Positions 6,419 to 15,071 of a stretch of 15,840 nt of DNA are shown here, piece after piece; positions within the stretch are counted from its first letter, which is position 1; each line of letters starts with the position of its first letter. A model generated the notes under the pieces. That model was not told where the DNA came from, did no database searches, and saw only the letters and a program-made list of their open reading frames with translations. The stretch comes from Gammaproteobacteria bacterium (GTDB taxonomy: Bacteria; Pseudomonadota; Gammaproteobacteria; GCA-001735895): assembly GCA_021767985.1 (NCBI GenBank), contig JAASSH010000005.1:1-15840 (forward strand), given 5' to 3'. Made by a program: the position numbers and the translations under genes.

Positions 6419-7122
6419 TTGTTGAAGCTGTAGTCGTAACTCATCGAGCCGCTGGAATTGAACACCTGCGCGTGAAACGAGACGATAACCCGGTCCTTTT
6501 CACCGTTGTAGGGAAACGGCATATGCTTGATGTGCGACGGGAATATGCAAAGCTTGCCATCTTCGGGATACGAATCCCAGCTGTTGTCGTGTAGATAAAG
6601 ATTGCCGTAATCGCCGAAGCCACCCGCCATGTGCTCCATGTGCGGGCCGTAAAACCGCGTGACCCCGTTCGGCTGCTTGCCGCGATGCGACTGCGGCGAC
6701 GTGCTGCAATCGCCCGATTGTACGTAGTAGACCCCCGACCAGGAACAGTTTCCGTGGACATGCATTTCATGGAAGGAGAAGCCGTTCGAAATCTGGAACC
6801 AGAGACCGGTCAGGGTGACGCTGACCTTTTCACCTTGCCGCCACAGACCCCGGTTAGCCTCGGTTGCGACCTCGACGACCCCCTTGCTGATGAATTCGGC
6901 GAGTTCGCCCAGCTCCTGGTGCAGCGGGTAATGGTTTTGCAGATCGTCCTTGCTGGCGTAGGCCTGCTCCGGGTTGCGCTGCTCGCGGTCCCGGTGCTGA
7001 TAAAACAGCTCCAGTAAGGCTGGATTGACCTTCTGAAAATGTGCGAACCGCTTTACCAGGACCGTGGTCGGCCACAGCTTGACGATATTCGGATTACCAT
7101 CCGCCCTCGGTTTTTTTGCCAT
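6415..7122 (-). CDS. Putative 2-oxoglutarate/Fe(II)-dependent oxygenase (TIGR02466/2OG-FeII_Oxy_5-like)
   Basis: This 235-residue protein has the double-stranded beta-helix pattern of the TIGR02466-type 2OG-Fe(II) oxygenases. Key elements are the first metal-ligand region HEMHVHGNCSWSGVYYV (His118, His121, His123), then a strand-rich middle, then PSHIKHMPFPYNG (His197, His200), followed by Arg211 in DRVIVSFHAQV, the expected 2-oxoglutarate carboxylate contact. The N-terminus (IVKLWPTTVLVKRF) also fits this family, whose members often open with a similar strand. There is no signal peptide, so it should be cytoplasmic. The family's substrates are largely unknown. The gene lies 41 bases downstream of the unrecognised helical protein on the same strand, so the two are probably co-transcribed. 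Which His residues bind iron is inferred from spacing. The start at 7122 has no strong Shine-Dalgarno sequence. The stop TAG (6417-6415) overlaps the TAA of the convergent small membrane protein. Confidence 0.82.
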   Translation of the reverse strand: MAKKPRADGNPNIVKLWPTTVLVKRFAHFQKVNPALLELFYQHRDREQRNPEQAYASKDDLQNHYPLHQELGELAEFISKGVVEVATEANRGLWRQGEKVSVTLTGLWFQISNGFSFHEMHVHGNCSWSGVYYVQSGDCSTSPQSHRGKQPNGVTRFYGPHMEHMAGGFGDYGNLYLHDNSWDSYPEDGKLCIFPSHIKHMPFPYNGEKDRVIVSFHAQVFNSSGSMSYDYSFNN

Positions 7123-7163
7123 GGTGATAATGCTGCTTTTTGGTTGAGCCTATGATACTCGAA

Positions 7164-8108
7164 TCACGGTAGCGATGCCTTGTTATAGCGCTGACATTTT
7201 TCGATATAGGCCTGGCTGCTTTTCGGCATCGATACGCGCGCACCGGCAATATAGCTGATAAGCCGCCTGCCCTCCTGCATCAGGTCGCGACCGTAAGCCA
7301 CCCGCATACGCAACATCTGGTCGACTTCGTCCGATAAGTCCGGTTTGAAAGCATCCAGCTGTTCCCCGAGGGCGACGAAGTTAGGCCATACGTCGAAAAT
7401 GACCGCATCTTTTTTCATGGTTTCGGCGGTTTGCCGGGCCGCGGCCGCGTATTCGAGAATCAACTCCCTGGCGTCGGCAAACAGGGGGCGGCTGCAAAAC
7501 ACCTCGATCATGCAATCCGCAATCATGTCGATATCGCGCATGCTTTGCGCGATCTTGATGAACCTCGACTCGTAAAAATCCTCAACCGGCATCGTGAAGG
7601 CTTTGAAGGGCTCGCCCCAGACTTCGTCGATCCCCTCGCAACCGCTGTGGTGCTTGACCTGTTGCCCCAGCGTTAACGCCTCCTGGAAGCAGTCGCTACA
7701 CTCACGCATCAGTTCATTACTATGACTGACCTGGACCCCGAGCTCCGCCAGGTCGACGATCGAGGTAAACAAGTCAGTGGCGCGATTGAACAATGCACCC
7801 GCCAGCATGGCCGCGTTCACCCGCTTGCGCGCCGGGTCGGTTTCGTTTTCGTAGGCTTCGCGCGCCAGATCCAGGCTTTTGCCGGGCGTATTAATGCCGG
7901 CCTCGGTGTGATGAAAAGCGCGACGAGTCAGGCTGTCGATCAAGCGCTTGCGATTGGCCAGGGTATCCTGTAGCGGCGCATAATATCGAATCCAGTAGCC
8001 ATCATAGAAAACATACTCGATGTCATCGACGCTGCGGCGTTCACCGTTCTCGGGCTGGGGACTGCTGTTAGTAGCGGTTGCCATAGTTCCGCTTTCCATT
8101 TCTCCCAT
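7164..8108 (-). CDS. Unrecognised mostly helical protein, upstream partner of the oxygenase
   Basis: This is about 314 residues from the ATG at 8108. I do not recognise the family. The first 25 or so residues are low in order (Ser, Pro, Gln, Glu). An aromatic-rich segment follows (IEYVFYDGYWIRYYAPL, about 30-46), and the rest looks alpha-helical and rich in Ala, Glu, Arg and Met. Cysteines and histidines cluster in the middle: CSDC (about 137-140), HH (153-154) and Cys157, a possible metal or redox site. A second run, CMIEVFC, lies near 199-205. There is no signal peptide or membrane helix. In-frame starts at TTG 8111, ATG 8108, ATG 8099 and ATG 8084 all precede ordered sequence. GGGAG sits too close to 8099 and a GCGGA lies just before 8084, so the true start could be 24 bases shorter. 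It is divergent from recC and 41 bases upstream of the oxygenase, suggesting a two-gene unit. Confidence 0.75.
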   Translation of the reverse strand: MGEMESGTMATATNSSPQPENGERRSVDDIEYVFYDGYWIRYYAPLQDTLANRKRLIDSLTRRAFHHTEAGINTPGKSLDLAREAYENETDPARKRVNAAMLAGALFNRATDLFTSIVDLAELGVQVSHSNELMRECSDCFQEALTLGQQVKHHSGCEGIDEVWGEPFKAFTMPVEDFYESRFIKIAQSMRDIDMIADCMIEVFCSRPLFADARELILEYAAAARQTAETMKKDAVIFDVWPNFVALGEQLDAFKPDLSDEVDQMLRMRVAYGRDLMQEGRRLISYIAGARVSMPKSSQAYIEKCQRYNKASLP

Positions 8109-8115
8109 CAAGGAT

Positions 8116-8145
8116 CTGACAATAATAAATCAATCCAGATACAAT
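8116..8145 (+). promoter_or_regulatory. Candidate sigma-70 promoter for recCBD
   Basis: CTGACA (8116-8121, five of six matches to TTGACA) is followed after 18 bases by TACAAT (8140-8145, five of six matches to TATAAT). Transcription would start near 8152, about 120 bases before the recC ATG. This is the best hexamer pair noted in the intergenic regions. Confidence 0.5.
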
Positions 8146-8159
8146 GTTATGAAATCTGG
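8135..8159. repeat. Inverted repeat CCAGAT-N13-ATCTGG over the recC promoter
   Basis: Perfect six-base arms at 8135-8140 and 8154-8159 flank 13 bases. The repeat covers the -10 box and the predicted start site of the recC promoter, where a repressor would act. The interior is itself partly symmetrical (ATA near the left, TAT near the right). It does not match the LexA consensus CTGT-N8-ACAG. Confidence 0.4.
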
Positions 8160-8274
8160 CGGGGTAATCAATTAAATTTTTGAATACAGAAAACCGCTGG
8201 CGTCCCGCGATAGCTCATCCCGTGAGCCGTTATCAGTTTAATCTGGGCGGGTTTCACAAAATGATTCTTGAGCC

Positions 8275-11200
8275 ATGGCCTTAACCATCCTGAGTTCCAA
8301 TCGCGTCGAGACGCTGCAGTCGAGACTGGTTCAGGAACTCGCAGCAGCACCGCCGACCTCGCCGTTCGTGCCGGAAATCATTGTGGTTCCGACCTACGCG
8401 ATGGCTCGTTGGCTCAATCTGCGCATCGCGCAGCAACAGGGCATCGCGGCGAATATTGACTATCATCAACCAGGCGAATGGGTCTGGTCGCTGGCGAGCT
8501 CGGTACTGGGGGATAGCAATGATCGGGACCCCTATACCGGATCGGCCCTGGGCTGGCGGCTGTTTACAATATTGCCGCGAATGCTCGAGCATCCGACATT
8601 CCGCGCTCTCGGCACATACCTCGACGACGATCAAAGCGGCATCAAGCGCTGGCAGCTTGCGCAGCGGATTGCCGGTTGCTTCGATCGATACCAGGCCTAT
8701 CGACCGCAAATGATTCGACGCTGGTCGGCCGGGGAAGAACATCACTGGCAGGCCCGGCTTTGGCGCGAGACCGTCGACAGCGCCGGGCAAGCTCACCGGG
8801 TCGAACTGATCGACAAACTGGTTGCGTGCCTGAACGACAGGTCGCTCGAGCTCGATCTGCCCGCAAGAATCAGCCTGTTTGCAATATCCAGCCTGCCGCC
8901 TTACCTGGTAGATCTGGTGCACGCGCTTGCCGGCCGCACCGAGATTACGCTGTACCAGCATAGCCCGACGAATCACTACTGGGCGGACCTCGTGACCACG
9001 AGACAAAAAGCCAGGAAACGCCTGCAGGACCCGGTCCAGGCCGAGTACCTGGACGTGGGCAATAGCCTGCTGGCATCCTGGGGCAGGCAGGGGCAGGCGA
9101 TGCAGGACTTACTGCTCGACACCGGCTCGCTGGCCGTGGCAGAGGTCGAGGACAATCGTCCACCCGGTGTCGACAGCCTGTTGCAGTGTCTGCAAAGCAG
9201 CCTGTTCGAACTTGTTCCTCCCAGGCGCAGCATCGACGCCGACGATTCGCTTACGGTGAACATCTGTCATAGTCCGCTGCGCGAATGCCAGGCGTTGCAC
9301 GACCATCTGCTGATGTTGCTGGATCGTGATCCGGACCTGGCAAGCGAGGACATCCTGGTCATGGTGCCCGAGATCAGTCGCTATGCCCCCTATATCGAGG
9401 CCGTCTTCCAGCATGATGGCAGCAGTAACCGCCCCGCTCTCGGCTGGAATATTTCCGACATCAGCGTTAGCGATGGCAACCCGCTGGTGCAGGCTTTTCT
9501 GCAACTGCTGAGATTGCCCTCGAGCCGCTTCGCCCGCTCCGAAATTCTCGGTTTTCTCGAGTGCCCTGAAATTCGATACTGTTTCGGAATCCGCCCGGAA
9601 ATGCCCGACGAGATTATGCACCTGGTCGAAGCGGCTCGAGTGCGATGGGGGATTAATGCTCGTCATCGCGAGGAGCTCGGATTGCCCGCGATGCACGAAA
9701 ACACCTGGCAGCAGGCCTGGGAGCGTTTCTTTGCCGGCTATGCGATGCCCTCCGATGCGCTGTGGCAGGGTGTAGCGCCTATTGCCGAATTCGATGGCGA
9801 AGCAGCGGAAGCCCTGTCCCGCTTCAGGCACCTTTTCGAGCGTCTGACCCACTGGCAAAAGAAACTCTCTGCAACAACCAGCGCTGCCAACTGGCAACAA
9901 CAGTTACACCAGCTGGTAGACGAGTTTTTTACACCGCGCAGCGTGGCCGAAGATCAACTGCTCCCGCTGCGTACCGCGATCAGTGAGCTCGGCGAATCGG
10001 GTGCCGTCGAGTTGACACCGGCACTGGTCAGTTACTGGATGGAAAAGCAGCTCGCCAGCAATCAGCAGGCAGGGCGTCTGTACTCGGGCGGTATAACTTT
10101 TTGCGGTATGCAGCCTATGCGCAATATTCCCTTTCCCGTAATTTGCGTGCTGGGCATGCAGGACACGGCGTTTCCACGTCGTGAGAATCGACCCGAGTTC
10201 GACCTTATGCGGCAGCAATGGCGTCCCGGTGATCCACGCAAGGGCGACGAGGACCGCTACCTGATGCTGGAAACCTTGCTGTGTGCGAGGCGCTATCTCT
10301 ATTTCAGTTACTGCGGCCGCAGTCTCAAGGACAACAGCGAGTGCCAACCCTCGGTATTGCTGCGCGAGTTACTCGATTATATCGACAGTAATTTTGACAA
10401 CGTCGGCTCTGATCAAAAGCCAGGCGAGAAGCTGACACGGCTTCATCCGATGCAGGCCTTTTCCGCCCGTAACTTTCAACCGTGCCAACCCGGGTACGAC
10501 GGCTACTGGTACGACGCCGCAAAGCAATTGCTGCAATATCGGGCAACGGAATCCGATCCAGCCTGGTTGCAGCGACCTCTAGGTTCGACACGGCAGTCCG
10601 GGGAGGACATCGAACTGGAAACTCTGGTCCGCTTTTACTCCCACCCGATACGATTCTTCTTCAATTCACGCCTCGGTATTTCCATGCCGCCGCAAGGCCA
10701 GGAGCAGGACGAAGAAAGCTTTGCGCTGCAGGGCCTGGAGAAATGGGCGCTGGCAACACGTCTCGCCGAGGATACCGTCAACGACCAGCCCAGCGACGTC
10801 GGGCTATTTGCCGCGCAGGGGCTGTTGCCGCACGGCAGTGCGGCGCAGTCCGAATGGCGCGAGGTACAACAGGACTACCGGCCACTGCTCGAGTGTCTGC
10901 AGGATTACCGTGGTCTGCAGGCGGCAGCCCGACCCGTCGATTGCGAACTGGATAACGGTGTGATGCTTGCGGGACAGGTCAGCGCCTGCTATCCGGGCAT
11001 CGGCCTGATGCATTTCAGCGCGAGCAAATCGGTAAAAAGCCGCGCGTTGCTCACGCTCTGGCTGCACCATCTCGCGCTTTGTGCCTCCGAACAGCTGGCG
11101 GAGACTGAATGCAGCCGGCTGATTACCGCGCAGGGCAAAGACATTCGTTATACGAAAATCACCGCCGCGAATGCCACGGCCTTACTGCTGGATTATTTCG

Positions 11201-11475
11201 AACTGTTTCGACTCGGCCTCGAATTTCCGCTACCGGTTTTTCCCGACACCAGCTATGCATGGGCCCGTGAAACCGATCCTGAGCAGGCGATGAAAAAGGC
11301 GCTGCTGACCTGGCAAGGCGGTCGTTACCGTGGCGCGCCACCCGGCGAATGCGAAGACGAGTTGATTCGCCTGGCACTGCATAACAACAGCCAGAACCCG
11401 CTCCGGGAAGCATTGTTCAGGGACTGCGCAAATCGTATCTACCGTCCCGCCATCGACCAGAGCACAGCGTCATGA
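8275..11475 (+). CDS. recC: Exodeoxyribonuclease V subunit gamma (RecC)
   Basis: This 1066-residue protein, close to the 1122 residues of E. coli RecC, is the non-catalytic scaffold of RecBCD. It splits the DNA duplex and scans the 3' strand for Chi. It opens with the family's characteristic start (MALTILSSNRVETLQSRLVQ), then an inactive helicase-like fold with IIVVPTYAMARWLNLRIA. The central signature GGITFCGMQPMRNIPFP (from residue 605) runs into VLGMQDTAFPR and matches the strongly conserved RecC/AddB core. The C-terminal part carries the inactivated nuclease-like fold. The ATG at 8275 has only a weak ribosome-binding site, but it is the start that gives the conserved N-terminus. The TGA at 11473 overlaps the recB ATG by four bases (ATGA), pointing to translational coupling. 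Transcription probably comes from the promoter near 8116-8145. I cannot predict the Chi sequence this RecC reads. Confidence 0.97.
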   Translation: MALTILSSNRVETLQSRLVQELAAAPPTSPFVPEIIVVPTYAMARWLNLRIAQQQGIAANIDYHQPGEWVWSLASSVLGDSNDRDPYTGSALGWRLFTILPRMLEHPTFRALGTYLDDDQSGIKRWQLAQRIAGCFDRYQAYRPQMIRRWSAGEEHHWQARLWRETVDSAGQAHRVELIDKLVACLNDRSLELDLPARISLFAISSLPPYLVDLVHALAGRTEITLYQHSPTNHYWADLVTTRQKARKRLQDPVQAEYLDVGNSLLASWGRQGQAMQDLLLDTGSLAVAEVEDNRPPGVDSLLQCLQSSLFELVPPRRSIDADDSLTVNICHSPLRECQALHDHLLMLLDRDPDLASEDILVMVPEISRYAPYIEAVFQHDGSSNRPALGWNISDISVSDGNPLVQAFLQLLRLPSSRFARSEILGFLECPEIRYCFGIRPEMPDEIMHLVEAARVRWGINARHREELGLPAMHENTWQQAWERFFAGYAMPSDALWQGVAPIAEFDGEAAEALSRFRHLFERLTHWQKKLSATTSAANWQQQLHQLVDEFFTPRSVAEDQLLPLRTAISELGESGAVELTPALVSYWMEKQLASNQQAGRLYSGGITFCGMQPMRNIPFPVICVLGMQDTAFPRRENRPEFDLMRQQWRPGDPRKGDEDRYLMLETLLCARRYLYFSYCGRSLKDNSECQPSVLLRELLDYIDSNFDNVGSDQKPGEKLTRLHPMQAFSARNFQPCQPGYDGYWYDAAKQLLQYRATESDPAWLQRPLGSTRQSGEDIELETLVRFYSHPIRFFFNSRLGISMPPQGQEQDEESFALQGLEKWALATRLAEDTVNDQPSDVGLFAAQGLLPHGSAAQSEWREVQQDYRPLLECLQDYRGLQAAARPVDCELDNGVMLAGQVSACYPGIGLMHFSASKSVKSRALLTLWLHHLALCASEQLAETECSRLITAQGKDIRYTKITAANATALLLDYFELFRLGLEFPLPVFPDTSYAWARETDPEQAMKKALLTWQGGRYRGAPPGECEDELIRLALHNNSQNPLREALFRDCANRIYRPAIDQSTAS

Positions 11476-14400
11476 GCGGGCAGCGCAAGATCAGGAATCT
11501 CGATGCGGCGACGCTGCTCGATCTCGACCTGTCGGGCATCAAGCTGATCGAGGCCAGTGCCGGCACCGGGAAAACCCATACCATTGCGGACCTTTACCTG
11601 CGCCAGATACTGGAAGGCAGGCAAGTCTCTGAAATACTGATCGTTACCTATACCAATGCGGCTACCGAGGAATTGCGCGGACGAATTCGTCGGCGACTCT
11701 ACCAGGCTTCGAACTACCTGCAAGGTTCAGGCGCAGAAGCAGATCCATTCCTGGCTCTGCTAAGGCAGGCCTGGCACGACCTCGAACCGGATTCGCAAGC
11801 CGTTCGATTGCGGCGTCTGGAGCTGGCCTTGCGCAGCATGGACGAGGCATCGATATCGACTATACATAGTTTTTGCCAGAGCAGCCTGCAAGATTACGCG
11901 CTTTCCGGCAACCAGCTGTTCGAGACCGAGATGCGCGCCAACGACGATCCACTGTGGGAAGCCGCGATCAGGGACTGGTGGCGCAAGCAAACCTATACTC
12001 TCGAACGCGGCAGCTGGACGATTGTCAAAAACGCGTTGAAAAGTGTCGAAGCCCTGACCGCCTGTCTGCTGGAATTGCGCAGTCGCCCCTCGGCAAAGCT
12101 CCTGCCCGCTCCGTGCAAGGCCCTAGACGAACTGCTGCGACAGCCACGGGACATTGCCCACAGGCTGCATCGCCTGGCATCAGTCTGGCAGCAACAGCGT
12201 GATCAAATCGTCGAAATCATTTCGGCATCGCCAGCGTTGAGTCGGGCACAGAAACTGCCTTATCATCCCACTAAGCTGCAGGATTTCTTCGCCGCCGCGG
12301 ACCGGTTTTTCGACTCGACCGAGCCGCCCGTTCCGTTCGACAGCTTCGAATATATGGGGACAGGGTGGCTGCATCGAAATTCTGTAAAATCCAGGCGTGG
12401 CCAGGATGCGGATCTCGAGCACGCCTTTTTTCAGGCCGTCGACGACATCGCGACAGACTGGCAGGCGTTTAACGACAACCTGTCCGCGCAGTTATTGGCC
12501 GCGGCTTACGAATACGTTCGGAAACGTGTGCTCGAGGTCAAGCGGGAAACCGCCGTGCTCGCGTTTCAGGATCAGCTGACACTGCTGCTGGAGGCACTCG
12601 AATCGGGCAGCGGTACGGAACTGGCTCAGAATTTACGCCAGCAGTACCCGGTGGCCATGATCGACGAGTTTCAGGACACCGACGATATCCAGTATCGTAT
12701 ATTCAGTAAAATTTACCTCTCGGCCCAGGACGTCTCGCTGACCCTGATTGGCGATCCCAAGCAGGCAATTTACAGCTTTCGCGGCGGGGATATCTTTACC
12801 TATATGCAGGCCAGGTCACTGGCGAGCGTCGATCTCTACAGTCTGCAGACTAACTGGCGTTCACAGCCGCGCCTGGTAACGGCCGTCAATACCCTGTTTT
12901 CTCGGCGCTCCGCTCCTTTCATCTACCAGGATTCGATCGAGTTTACCCCGGTTGCAGCGGTCGATGAGAACTGGATTCACGCGCTGCAACTTGACGGCGA
13001 GCCGGCAGCCGGGATGACACTATGGCAGCTGCCTCGAAAACAGTCCGGCAAGAATTACAGCCGTGATGAAATGCGCGACCTGATCAATCGTGGGATTCTA
13101 ACGGAGATCAACGCACTGCTGGATCCGCAGCCCGAAGCATTTGCCAGTATCGATGGTCGACCCGTTCGCAGCGGTGATATTGCGATCCTGGTACGACAGG
13201 CGTCGGAAGGCCAGGTTCTCGGCCAGCTACTGCAAAAACACGGGATTGCGACGGTGACTATCGGGCGTGACTCGGTGTTTCACAGCGAGGAAGCGCGTGG
13301 ACTTTACCTGTTGCTAAGCGCGATTTCACAGTACCAGGACAACTCATTTGCATCGCGTTCACTGGGCTCCAGCCTGCTCGGTATGGATTATCGGCAAATC
13401 GCGGATATCGTTGATAACGATGCCTCGTGGCAGGCCTGGCTCGACGATCTCGCCGAGTTACACGAGCAGTGGGAACGCCACGGCTTCATCGCCATGTTCC
13501 AGTCACTGTTGCAGCGATTTAACCTGGCCACGGCGCTCGCGCAAAGAGACAACAACGAGCGTCGTATTACCAACCTGATCCATCTCGCCGAATTACTGCA
13601 ACAACAATCCTCGACCTGTGCCGGAATTTCGCCGCTGCTCGGCTGGTTCAGCCGCCAGTTCGACGAACCGACAACGGAAGAGGCTGAACTTCGTTTGGAA
13701 GGAGACGAATCGCTGGTCAAGATAGTCACCATACACAAGGCCAAGGGTTTACAGTATCCGATTGTATTCGTGCCCTTCCTGTGGTCCTGCCGCCAGGCCG
13801 ATAACGATGGAGTGGTTTATTTTCATGATCAGCAACTCACACCCTGCTTCGATCTCGGATCCACAGCTCACGAGCAAAACTGGATAACCGCGGAAAAAGA
13901 GCGTCTCGCGGAAGACCTGAGGCTGCTCTATGTTGCGCTAACTCGTGCGCGCTCCCGGGTTTATCTGGCCTGGGGTCAGGCGGGGGATGCCAGTCGTTCC
14001 GGAAACGCCAGCCAGACCGCGCTGGCTTACCTGCTGCATTCGCAGCAGTCGCCAGCCGATCTCGACTTGGCTACCGCCGACGGTTTTCCGGCAGGCATGG
14101 ATTTCGAAGCGGACCTGCAAGGTCTGATCGACGGCAGTGCGGCCAGCATCGAGTTGCGTCCACTACCCGAACTGGCCCAGGAGAAAGACGTCGGGCAAAT
14201 CTCGGCTGAAAAGCCGGATCTGGCATTAGCGAGATTTTCCCGCAGTGACCTGCATCACTGGCGTATCAATAGTTTTACCGCCTTAACCCGTGGCATTCAC
14301 CAGCCGCCGAATACCGGTACGATCGCCGCACAGGGTGATCCCATCCTGGAATTTCCGGCGGGCAGTCACATCGGTTTGTTGCTCCATTCACTGCTCGAGA

Positions 14401-15071
14401 ACCTTGATTTTCAGCTGGATATCGAATCCCAGTGTGAAACCCTTTTCCCGCGCTTTATGCCCGGTGCCGGTCTCTCCAGCGAATATGAGCAGACCCTGCT
14501 GACCTGGCTCGAGTGCATCTTGAAGACTCCCCTCGACGGGCAGGCGCTGAGGCTTGATCAGCTGTCAATCGGCAGTCGATTGAACGAGCTCGAATTCGAT
14601 TTTGCACTGGATCACCTCGATATACGGGCATTGAACCGCTTCATGCAGTCCCTGTCCCCGGTGCCGTTGATGGATGTGAACAGCCCGGAATTCGGCGGAC
14701 TGATTAACGGGGTGATCGACCTGGTGTTCGAGTACGAGGGTCGTTACTACCTGGCGGACTACAAAAGTAATTTTCTCGGGGCGAGCCTACCGGACTATCA
14801 ACCATCGAAGCTGCAACAGGCGATGCTGGATCGGCGTTACGATTTGCAATCGCTAATCTACTGCGTGGCGCTGCATCGCTACCTCGAACAGCGTCTTCCC
14901 GGTTATGACTACGCGCAACACTTCGGAGGTAGTTACTACCTGTTTTTACGCGGCATGCGACCGCAACAGGCAAACCACTATGGTATTCACTACGAGTGTC
15001 CGGAGTACGAAGTAATGATGGCATTCGACCGGTTACTCGGGTTTACCGCGCAGCGGAGAGCAGCAGGATGA
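11472..15071 (+). CDS. recB: Exodeoxyribonuclease V subunit beta (RecB helicase-nuclease)
   Basis: This 1199-residue subunit provides the 3'-to-5' helicase and the only nuclease of RecBCD, plus the RecA-loading surface. Helicase motifs occur in order: Walker A EASAGTGKT (Lys34), Walker B IDEFQDTD (Asp398, Glu399), GDPKQAIYSFRGGD (427-440), TIHKAKGLQYP (from 753) and VALTRARSRVYL (Thr824, Arg825). The C-terminal nuclease domain is intact: His972 in GLLLHSLLENLDF, Asp1083 in GVIDLVF, and Asp1096-Tyr-Lys1098 in LADYKSN correspond to the E. coli active-site His, two Asp and Lys. All catalytic residues needed for an active enzyme are therefore present. The length is close to E. coli RecB (1180). 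The start overlaps the recC stop (ATGA at 11472) and the stop overlaps the recD start (ATGA at 15068), so the three are likely made in step. Confidence 0.98.
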   Translation: MSGQRKIRNLDAATLLDLDLSGIKLIEASAGTGKTHTIADLYLRQILEGRQVSEILIVTYTNAATEELRGRIRRRLYQASNYLQGSGAEADPFLALLRQAWHDLEPDSQAVRLRRLELALRSMDEASISTIHSFCQSSLQDYALSGNQLFETEMRANDDPLWEAAIRDWWRKQTYTLERGSWTIVKNALKSVEALTACLLELRSRPSAKLLPAPCKALDELLRQPRDIAHRLHRLASVWQQQRDQIVEIISASPALSRAQKLPYHPTKLQDFFAAADRFFDSTEPPVPFDSFEYMGTGWLHRNSVKSRRGQDADLEHAFFQAVDDIATDWQAFNDNLSAQLLAAAYEYVRKRVLEVKRETAVLAFQDQLTLLLEALESGSGTELAQNLRQQYPVAMIDEFQDTDDIQYRIFSKIYLSAQDVSLTLIGDPKQAIYSFRGGDIFTYMQARSLASVDLYSLQTNWRSQPRLVTAVNTLFSRRSAPFIYQDSIEFTPVAAVDENWIHALQLDGEPAAGMTLWQLPRKQSGKNYSRDEMRDLINRGILTEINALLDPQPEAFASIDGRPVRSGDIAILVRQASEGQVLGQLLQKHGIATVTIGRDSVFHSEEARGLYLLLSAISQYQDNSFASRSLGSSLLGMDYRQIADIVDNDASWQAWLDDLAELHEQWERHGFIAMFQSLLQRFNLATALAQRDNNERRITNLIHLAELLQQQSSTCAGISPLLGWFSRQFDEPTTEEAELRLEGDESLVKIVTIHKAKGLQYPIVFVPFLWSCRQADNDGVVYFHDQQLTPCFDLGSTAHEQNWITAEKERLAEDLRLLYVALTRARSRVYLAWGQAGDASRSGNASQTALAYLLHSQQSPADLDLATADGFPAGMDFEADLQGLIDGSAASIELRPLPELAQEKDVGQISAEKPDLALARFSRSDLHHWRINSFTALTRGIHQPPNTGTIAAQGDPILEFPAGSHIGLLLHSLLENLDFQLDIESQCETLFPRFMPGAGLSSEYEQTLLTWLECILKTPLDGQALRLDQLSIGSRLNELEFDFALDHLDIRALNRFMQSLSPVPLMDVNSPEFGGLINGVIDLVFEYEGRYYLADYKSNFLGASLPDYQPSKLQQAMLDRRYDLQSLIYCVALHRYLEQRLPGYDYAQHFGGSYYLFLRGMRPQQANHYGIHYECPEYEVMMAFDRLLGFTAQRRAAG

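Larger units (their letters stand above)
8109..8274. promoter_or_regulatory. Divergent control region between the helical-protein gene and recC
   Basis: These 166 bases are AT-rich over 8120-8185 compared with the flanking genes. They hold a good plus-strand promoter (8116-8145) and an inverted repeat over its -10 box. On the minus strand TTGATT and TAACAT lie 16 bases apart, a weak match for the helical-protein gene. From about 8190 to the recC start nothing recognisable is seen, so recC would carry a leader of about 120 bases. Confidence 0.45.

Noticed and set aside
7164..8108. Heme-oxygenase-like diiron oxidase as identity of the helical protein
   Set aside because: The protein is helical and sits by an oxygenase, but I could not find the expected set of Glu/Asp/His metal ligands in the right order.
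8135..8159. LexA (SOS) box upstream of recC
   Set aside because: The repeat arms CCAGAT/ATCTGG do not match CTGT-N8-ACAG, and the spacing differs.
8281..9900. Minus-strand open frames of 241 and 263 codons inside recC
   Set aside because: They are antisense shadows of a well-conserved RecC frame; their translations show no domain pattern.
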